DNA from: Tritrichomonas musculus
Taxonomy: Eukaryota > Parabasalia > Tritrichomonadida > Tritrichomonadidae
Reading direction: 5' to 3'
DNA: 64,000 bases
Assembly (NCBI GenBank): GCA_039105265.1
Contig: JAPFFF010000003.1
Location: 1,922,001 to 1,986,000 of the forward strand
The notes below the pieces were generated by a model. It was not told the DNA's origin. It saw only the letters and a list, made by a program, of their open reading frames with translations, and made no database searches. Position 1 is the first letter of the stretch; every line of letters starts with the position of its first letter. Position numbers and translations under genes: made by a program. This document shows, in pieces, positions 59,501-64,000 of the stretch.

Positions 59501-61647
59501 AGATTAAGTCACCTGAAAGTGCTGTTAATTACTGGATTGAACAAATCATCAACAACGAAGAGTTACTTTTTTATTTGAATGGAATTAAATGCAACTCTTT
59601 TGTCTCATTTAGCATCTTCCCTGTTTTCCCATCAATTGGCGGTTTGAAAGGTGAAAATGCCTTTCAAAACACAATGCTAAGCATCTTCAACTTATTCAGT
59701 GTAAAGAACGATCAAATATCTCAGAATTTTGTGAGAAAGTCAAATTCATTGAATTTGACTGAAAATCAACAAAATTGCTCAACTTTTGAGTTCCATCAAG
59801 AAGAAGTGGCTTTGAATAACAAAGACATTCATAAGTTTTTAAAGAAAGATTTCCCAATAACGAACATTCAAAGCCAGAAGAAGAAACAGTATCAATTCAT
59901 TGCTGATTTCAATTCAATTCATGTTCATCAATTATTTGACACAAGATCAATTTTTTCAATAAAATCAAATCAACTTTTTCAGACCATTGAAAAAGTTGAA
60001 TCAAAAAAAATTGTCTTTATTCGTGGATCTTTGTTTTACTTGTCTAAATTAGAAGCTCCTCTCTCTAACAACTTCATTGTGAGAGTCAGTAGAGAGTCAA
60101 TGACGCTTCAAATATTGAAGATTAATTTTGATAGCAACTCAAATTCTGATTCCATTTTTTCAATAAGCAACGAGCTCCAGAAAACTTTTTCTTACAATCT
60201 CATTTACTCTAAATTTGACCCTCTTTTTGCTGTTGCAAAGTCAATTAATTCTTCAAAAGATGGAATCTATATCGTGATCGATCTCGAGCTAGGCCTTTCT
60301 AGAGCTTATCGAGTGATTTACTCAAACACTGGCGGAAGTAGCAACTTGACTTCTCAGGCGTTTCCTATCGCTGTCGTCATCTCGAGCGAGATCCTCCACG
60401 ATGAGCCGGATTTGAGCGACGAAGTTTGCCAATCTGAAATTTCTGGCGCTTACTCAATCGCTGCTTCTTGCTGCAGGGAGAAAGTCATCATGTGGTACGT
60501 GATGCCAACTGAGTCATCGCTCTGCCCGCCTTCAAAAAATGAAATCTTTACGTCACAGACATTCTGGGCATCACCAGCTGCAATACACCGCGTCATTGAG
60601 CCTAATAAAAGACAAACTATATCTGCAACCACAAGTAGTTCTTCACATAGTAAAAGTGACTCAAAAAATGAAATTGAAAACAACAAAAACAATCAAGCGA
60701 ATATTAATGATAATAAAATAAATACTAATGAAAACAACAACCAAAGTATTAATAATGATAATAAAATTGATACTATTGAAAACAACAATAATAATAACCA
60801 GATTAATGATAATGACAAAAAAGAACAAATTGATAATAATGAAAACAATAATCAAGCTATTGATAATGATAATAAAATTGATACTATTGAAAACAACAAC
60901 AATAATAATCAGATTAATGATAATAAAGAACAAATTGTTAATAATGAAAATCGCAAAAATAATTCTAGTGATAAAAACGACAAACAAGTTGATGGTAACA
61001 ATAAGCAAACATGTAATAAAGTTAGTGATGATGATGATGAAAGAAAGAAAGATGAAATAGTCGCTTTCAAACTAGATGAGAACGATGGAATTTGGGTTGC
61101 AACGAGGAGGAGGCTCATTTTCTACTCTTTAAATGCGGAAAAAATCGCTGAATTTGACTTTACAACAACGAGTCAGCTAGGATCGATTTCAGACCGAGAA
61201 GAACTCTTAATAACAGCCATTGAAGTTTGCTCCTCTCCACTGAATGAGCCATTTGCCATAATTGGCCTTACCAAAGGTGAAATAATTCTTGCTTCTCCGA
61301 GATTTGACATTCGTGAAATTGAAATAAAAGTGCTGAATAGTCCTCATAAGTCAATGATTACGTCGATTTCAATCGACAAAAGAGGAAATTGCGCTTTTGT
61401 TGCAGTTGACTCCAATAAAGTAGTTTCATTTTGGTCTGCTTTTCATAGTAGGACTGTATTATTAAATTCAACTCATTTTTGTAAATGCGCAATTTGCAAG
61501 AAAAATGATGCAAAAACGATTTGTTCTTCATGCAATATGGGAATTTGTCCAAATTGTTGTATCAATATTGAAGGTGGTACCAATTTCAAACAATCTCCTT
61601 CTGCGAAATGTTTGGTTTGTTCAAGTATTGAACATTTTTTATTATGA
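53587..61647 (+). CDS. Giant BEACH-family protein (Alfy/WDFY3-like) with reduced BEACH domain
   Basis: The product has 2686 residues from an ATG. Residues about 1-660 are a helical solenoid; about 690-940 look like the ConA-like lectin module of BEACH proteins (FSFWFKFSGEIKQSCHFFST, FDWNLIYFQKV, GPSLRFFGQF). A long armadillo-type region continues to about 1700. A PH-like segment precedes the BEACH start (PRSYLISSQCLPYLFPKIRK; SPESAVNYWIEQIINNEELL; FPVFPS at about 2010). The rest of the BEACH core is largely absent. A WD40-like C-terminus (about 2110-2620), interrupted by an Asn/Asp-rich insert, ends in a Cys-rich FYVE-like zinc finger (CAICKKNDAKTICSSCNMGI then CPNCC). The order resembles Alfy, which links PI3P membranes to selective autophagy. 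Role here is inferred. Confidence 0.7.
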   Translation: MIINQNDPQELTSFKISFNDFNESLRQEGVKMEDKIIKYDNFLDSSIKYLKSTKKYTNQIPNRIFNCTLENSNLFNSNFKKIIKIFQVLSISYDPTNKIQNFKIDSQKFKPLFETLIKSNNNNDEALKKEIGIFFLSLTKTQYSTQEFISKDGLLFLILDLIIYNNDKYNSLITEILLHTIKDKSIKATNSSDFCIYYSNIDSKSEKTTFLTSFFSTFANKFDSLKTFSSNAREKGAFEKYIYFMSKLDSKYWDYYDTFLNDGTINSDYLTVLFNSCLKIPKIQEKVFEIVSKYFLNGNNKELNTYFPIQRVISEFQLPLDTIIEFLSRLNHTRPDMIRFCLKPFFKKLMTNKNIISSDPAKLYHSLLGIVTDQIELKFFNEESLLSIGFIDTFVINLDPTILLQLISKFKNFTTLVFNMTKIMKNTNNLTKVEKVFKSFINSSLFCDKDMLRSQLSTFCYNLLEMNTSENNMKALLNFMLQNQTAKLLNVLLSTNVKVGEIFIKSNGLEWLEKALEMNLITIEKYSILLANLVYEKRFEEVDSFLLKLQKEKYFGKSDKKDIHPLFLSDLGNIETIVYGMNRCKNKPIRVYSLFHFLETPKEIDPYNAWMLGKYSLNLLTDKNRPIYDIPLIKDIGNRYLNSEHVDMLLSSNPYNIQQFCDKINYDHFPLFQFFNGKKDFVIEESFSAFSFWFKFSGEIKQSCHFFSTNHISFQIHNQSELIVYFLASSSSAIPTLSPNSSKSQGDKFLTRIKINPFDWNLIYFQKVDHFRSSTISFYINQYDRSNNYNYFKPSFFETNIPFRVKFQDINFRSLSTGLMFLGPSLRFFGQFDKNSLQHEQLFKLIRYCGPGYTNKLKNAVNINLNSSADVYNSNNLFVGYKIENETVYLATEIELQRKNVSVPPSCFLVPYFGFPYHFISIQKLSKKLFKILKESQTIEQFNEILFAIIKINSITKVNSRMFWLVLLDILHDISNTNPSFITQQLICILVKEISYQKVHLYNNSILSRLFYSLKIWNSVDKEDLIQVIFDNFSEVDINSGIPDFAYFLSDLILKNPKNKDIICTLFKNYEKVPTAIANVSLFLFVDKIQVFTKSSEKDDIIIYNDGTKTFHKFDNEYMLQLKDTIISAISEFLDEATVTILKKFFPFNDLNIFLYLFLTNMNSKKDDDLAFEILHLIFQISILDPNYFEISPFLMLNTIYLSSKKMILQDVFNLISRSPNLSSPTYYNDDAMYLLLTLTWSNFVIISHVELFEPDKLNTFKFFFENCCHSFEYCISYAANILNSQNCLTILTTWFPVAIKTVLTFKNKIKNYDETNPNQSWKDVYFHNNQSEDKTIIDLLIGQILDTFHITIQDKKGIQNLNEEKIFSNFHFKKLLDCYLNLLLEIIFKMQPNSVKIQQSHSGSSFYFTSSNSNKNGVQLFDQLFLSFSLCSPTFNDTWIKYQSLKSVNLFIDIILIKLKSNVTFCFIDRFFQFLKPILRKPAYGEEMQLIAEKLLANPYFTEYYYNHVDEILFTIYQKVKENSKDLLKIFIDNKQKFTKVIHSTKYFLNNETIPVDSSLAWAYCFNPNYEKTQEYKELIHSFNLIQEKDRIIFESMFNDNSQTDKDVANFQTRMKDEFMKKIINYQNLYDEFSKNNLKINKDYLNSMIEFDQEIENSINKYQVKINQNKNQIENQIKNLEISLFLFYEEKNWNNFMNELKLRSSDLSEFNPRSYLISSQCLPYLFPKIRKPLISLNKENPIELFEKKFTINFEMDALKNVKTIKMKQTASQSLSTLLDEINSNVLQSSEKEDKNRLDVFNCFRKHFEKQFGQIERCFNCYIDLYDVLLIPSVLFVFVNSTMMILTYAEIIQNNSNSNTIRLLNDQIKESDFLPFITFVFNQQFGKTTLFFSHVVINLSLTDIIKTNINFNSKTNNHLRFLIWTFSSGHLVLSIKNCHFDDVKSLFDESSAIKCINNFTEKSIPDYLLLSKIKSPESAVNYWIEQIINNEELLFYLNGIKCNSFVSFSIFPVFPSIGGLKGENAFQNTMLSIFNLFSVKNDQISQNFVRKSNSLNLTENQQNCSTFEFHQEEVALNNKDIHKFLKKDFPITNIQSQKKKQYQFIADFNSIHVHQLFDTRSIFSIKSNQLFQTIEKVESKKIVFIRGSLFYLSKLEAPLSNNFIVRVSRESMTLQILKINFDSNSNSDSIFSISNELQKTFSYNLIYSKFDPLFAVAKSINSSKDGIYIVIDLELGLSRAYRVIYSNTGGSSNLTSQAFPIAVVISSEILHDEPDLSDEVCQSEISGAYSIAASCCREKVIMWYVMPTESSLCPPSKNEIFTSQTFWASPAAIHRVIEPNKRQTISATTSSSSHSKSDSKNEIENNKNNQANINDNKINTNENNNQSINNDNKIDTIENNNNNNQINDNDKKEQIDNNENNNQAIDNDNKIDTIENNNNNNQINDNKEQIVNNENRKNNSSDKNDKQVDGNNKQTCNKVSDDDDERKKDEIVAFKLDENDGIWVATRRRLIFYSLNAEKIAEFDFTTTSQLGSISDREELLITAIEVCSSPLNEPFAIIGLTKGEIILASPRFDIREIEIKVLNSPHKSMITSISIDKRGNCAFVAVDSNKVVSFWSAFHSRTVLLNSTHFCKCAICKKNDAKTICSSCNMGICPNCCINIEGGTNFKQSPSAKCLVCSSIEHFLL
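60670..60985 (+). repeat. Asn/Asp-rich low-complexity insert with 111-bp duplication
   Basis: Within the WD40 part of the BEACH-family gene, AAT/GAT/AAC/GAA codons dominate. The block GATAATAAAATTGATACTAT plus flanking AAC/AAT runs occurs at 60757 and again at 60868, a 111-bp (37-codon) imperfect tandem duplication. The frame is preserved. Confidence 0.85.
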
Positions 61648-62034
61648 ATAAATAATATTTTGTTATTATATCTTTTTCTTATGCTCTTTTTTATTTAAAA
61701 TTAAAAATATTTGAGGAATATTAATTTCATAATAATGATTAAATTGATCAAATTATTAATTAAAACAACCAAATATTTAAAAAATATGCAATAAACTCTG
61801 AAAAACTACGATGATTTTGAATACTCAATAAATAAAAACATATTAATAATTTAATAAAATAAAAAAAAAAAAATATTTGTAATATTACAAATAAAACTCA
61901 CCAACTAAGGCAAATAATAACTTTGATTTGTTTCATTTTAATCGAAATCTGTTATATATAGATGCCGAAATCAAAATATTAAACGTTTGGGCATTTCAAA
62001 AAGTGAAAACAAATAGAAATCTTTGTTATTTACA
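61648..62034. other. Spacer upstream of the LRR/coiled-coil gene
   Basis: AT-rich spacer containing a 14-A run near 61860-61873 and a promoter-like TTTCAAAAAGTG at 61994-62005. No gene or RNA is seen. Confidence 0.4.
61995..62004 (+). promoter_or_regulatory. Promoter-like TTCAAAAAGT motif
   Basis: Ends 31 bp before the ATG of the LRR/coiled-coil gene. Inferred role. Confidence 0.3.
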
Positions 62035-62955
62035 ATGCCTCCACGTCGAAGCGAATCAGTAGGACGATTTTCACGTTATCCACCAAATTCTGTTCGTGCT
62101 ATCCCTATCACTAAACGACAACCATCTCCTGCTTCTAGATTATATACGCGAAACAAATCTTCCGTTTCATCTATAAAGAATGGATCCACAACATCAATTG
62201 GGCAAAACGTCGATGATACCGATAATACTGTTGGAACAGTTTGTCCAGATTTTGGTGATACCACCATTTTATCAGGAAAATCGATTAGATCATTTAATCG
62301 TTTGGTAATTCCACCAAATGTCAAAACACTTGATCTTTCACATAATTTAATCACAGATTTTGTTGGTTTTAATCCTGGTGATTCACTTGAAGAATTAGAT
62401 TTATCTCATAATCCAATTAAATCACTTAGAGGATTTCCAAATCTTTTACAAATAACTGGCCGTCAAGCATCTTCATCATTTACAAGCCATGGTCTTCTAA
62501 AAAACGTTAAAATGAACGGATCTCCTTTCTCAAAGAACCAATTCTATAGAATTGCTTTAATTATTGTTATTGGTGAAAAAAACATCAGAACAATTGATGG
62601 TGAAAGAATAACGGCGGCTGAAAGAAGAATCGCTTCAACATATCCACCTGAATGCGCTCAATTGCTCAGATCAGGTTGGCAAATTACATATCCAGCTCCA
62701 CCAAAAAGCGAATTACCAAAAATAAAAGCTCAATTAGCAGAGAGTTTACGAAGCGCTGAATCTTCATTTAACTTGTCAGCTCCAATTTCAAGGACAGCAA
62801 CTGTCGTCATGAAATCTCCAGTTATTAAAAGAAAAGTTAAACCCCAATCAAAAATATATGAAGATAACTTGAAGGAGCAAGAAAAGGAAATTGAAGAACT
62901 CCAAAAAGAAATTTCAAAATTGGAAGGTCAAGTTAATGCTCAAAATGATAAGTAA
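62035..62955 (+). CDS. Leucine-rich repeat protein with C-terminal coiled coil
   Basis: The product has 306 residues from the ATG MPPRRSESVGRF; a TTG four codons earlier is unlikely to be used. The N-terminal ~75 residues are basic and Ser/Pro-rich. Residues about 80-170 hold a few SDS22-type leucine-rich repeats (KTLDLSHNLITDFVGF, LEELDLSHNPIKSLRGFPNL). They end in an LRR-cap-like segment (KNIRTIDGERITAAERRIAS), as in flagellar, centriolar and dynein-regulatory LRR proteins. The end is a coiled coil (KEQEKEIEELQKEISKLEGQ). A role in the basal body or cytoskeleton is plausible by analogy only. The stop is followed 7 bp later by an 18-T run. Confidence 0.6.
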   Translation: MPPRRSESVGRFSRYPPNSVRAIPITKRQPSPASRLYTRNKSSVSSIKNGSTTSIGQNVDDTDNTVGTVCPDFGDTTILSGKSIRSFNRLVIPPNVKTLDLSHNLITDFVGFNPGDSLEELDLSHNPIKSLRGFPNLLQITGRQASSSFTSHGLLKNVKMNGSPFSKNQFYRIALIIVIGEKNIRTIDGERITAAERRIASTYPPECAQLLRSGWQITYPAPPKSELPKIKAQLAESLRSAESSFNLSAPISRTATVVMKSPVIKRKVKPQSKIYEDNLKEQEKEIEELQKEISKLEGQVNAQNDK

Positions 62956-64000
62956 GCTTATATTTTTTTTTTTTTTTTTTGATATTTTTTGAAAGTAATA
63001 ATATTTAATCTATTTGATTGAAAATAAATATTTTCTGTGAAAAAATAGCTTTTTGATTTTTCTTTATTTCCAAACCATTTATTATTTACAAGCTTCAAGA
63101 AGTATTATATAAACAGTTTCACTCAATTACTTGTTAATTATCAAAAATTAAAAAGGAAGCTGAAATTAATTTAAAGTTTTTCTTTAATATACATAGTAAT
63201 AAACTTATATGTGAACAAATTAAATTTAAATTTTTACATTTGGTTTTGAAAATTTATAGATTAAATTTTTTTTTGCTAATTTCATTTCTTAATTTGAAGA
63301 ATTAGATATTTTCCATTGCATGTGGATAATAATGTAAATTTTTTTTGACTAATTTTATTATTTATATTTTGATATTTAAATTTTTAGTTGATAATCGAAA
63401 AATATTAATCAAGATAATTCCATTTTAATGAAATAAATGCTAATTTCTCAAAAACTCAAATTTTATCAAAAAACATCAACGTATTACCGATAAAACAAAA
63501 CATTATTTTTACATTATATATATGATAAATTTACTGTTTTTTAAAAGAAATAAATCAATAATCTAAAATTGATAGAAATAACATCAAATATTAAATATTC
63601 AATGATAATAGAAATTTTGAAATAAAATCGATCTCTCTCAATTTTATAATCGCAAGAAATAATATAGAAAACAATGAAATATTTCATTTATAATCATTTT
63701 TTAGGAAAAAACGTACATACGTTGTAAATTATTTTGTTCTTATACGTTATTTTTTTATTCTATGAAAAATAACGATAAGCATATCACATCAACCCTTTTC
63801 ATAGCAAAACTATACGTTATCAAAACTTTTTCAATGAAATAAAAGTTTTCTCACAATAAAATATTTTATTTTTAAAAACTACATTTATGATCCTTACTAT
63901 AATTTTATATATCACTGAATATAAAAGCACCGAATTGGATATTTTTTTTTTTTATCACATATAAAAACGTTTCGAATAAATATACGTTAGTCGAATACTC
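62956..64000. other. AT-rich region to the window end
   Basis: An 18-T run at 62963-62980 follows the LRR gene. The rest is AT-rich DNA with no credible frame. TACGTTA words recur (for example TATACGTTATT near 63740 and TATACGTTATC near 63811), which may be regulatory or chance. Confidence 0.4.

Noticed and set aside
60661-61008. Ile/Val-rich antisense frame over the Asn-rich insert
   Set aside because: It is the reverse complement of AAT/GAT codons in a clearly coding + strand region.

Overview
The window is about 64 kb of very AT-rich, gene-dense eukaryotic DNA. It most likely comes from a trichomonad, probably Tritrichomonas foetus or a close relative. The genes are long uninterrupted frames with no recognisable introns, short intergenic spacers and Asn/Ser/Asp-rich low-complexity insertions. 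One wrecked gene joins a trichomonad-type DUF3447/ankyrin N-terminus to BspA-like leucine-rich repeats, a combination characteristic of these parasites. The species call is inference from this gene content; no marker gene settles it.

Layout. 0-7 kb holds the tail of a + strand gene, a Borealin-like gene divergent from a VPS9-domain gene, a helical-solenoid gene, tRNA-Leu(TAG) and a USP-type deubiquitinase. 7-12.6 kb is a repeat island: a truncated mariner transposase, a 1.7 kb GAATGAAT-type satellite with higher-order repeats, a GATG/GTT repeat and a broken SF2-helicase relic that may derive from a virus-like element. 12.6-27.2 kb carries an Spt5-like factor, a quinolinate phosphoribosyltransferase (NadC) with no in-frame ATG before its conserved N-terminus, a CARMIL-like leucine-rich repeat protein, an LCAT/PLA2G15-type acyltransferase and a large DUSP-Ubl-DUSP-Ubl-USP deubiquitinase. 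27.2-36.2 kb is gene-poor, with two inverted-repeat elements, a small hypothetical gene and gene fragments. 36.2-49.4 kb holds a codon-biased 1059-residue coiled-coil protein, an armadillo-like protein, tRNA-Pro(TGG), the broken ankyrin/BspA gene, twin inverted hairpin repeats and a 1514-residue protein with a possible talin/Sla2 (I/LWEQ) C-terminus. 49.4-64 kb holds an ORF lacking an ATG, a GSK3-type kinase, a 2686-residue BEACH/WD40/FYVE-like protein with an eroded BEACH domain, and a small LRR/coiled-coil protein.

The genes do not form one pathway. They are housekeeping and regulatory genes: ubiquitin removal, endosomal Rab5 activation, membrane traffic/autophagy, actin and cytoskeleton, mitosis, transcription elongation and signalling. 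A short motif close to TYAAAAAGTT recurs 30-80 bp upstream of many start codons and may be a core-promoter element. I found no CRISPR array, rRNA or intact autonomous transposon. Nothing here is clearly a novel multi-gene system. The best leads are the ATG-less NadC gene, the promoter-like motif, the Borealin-like protein, the shrunken BEACH domain and several small inverted-repeat transposons with visible target-site duplications.
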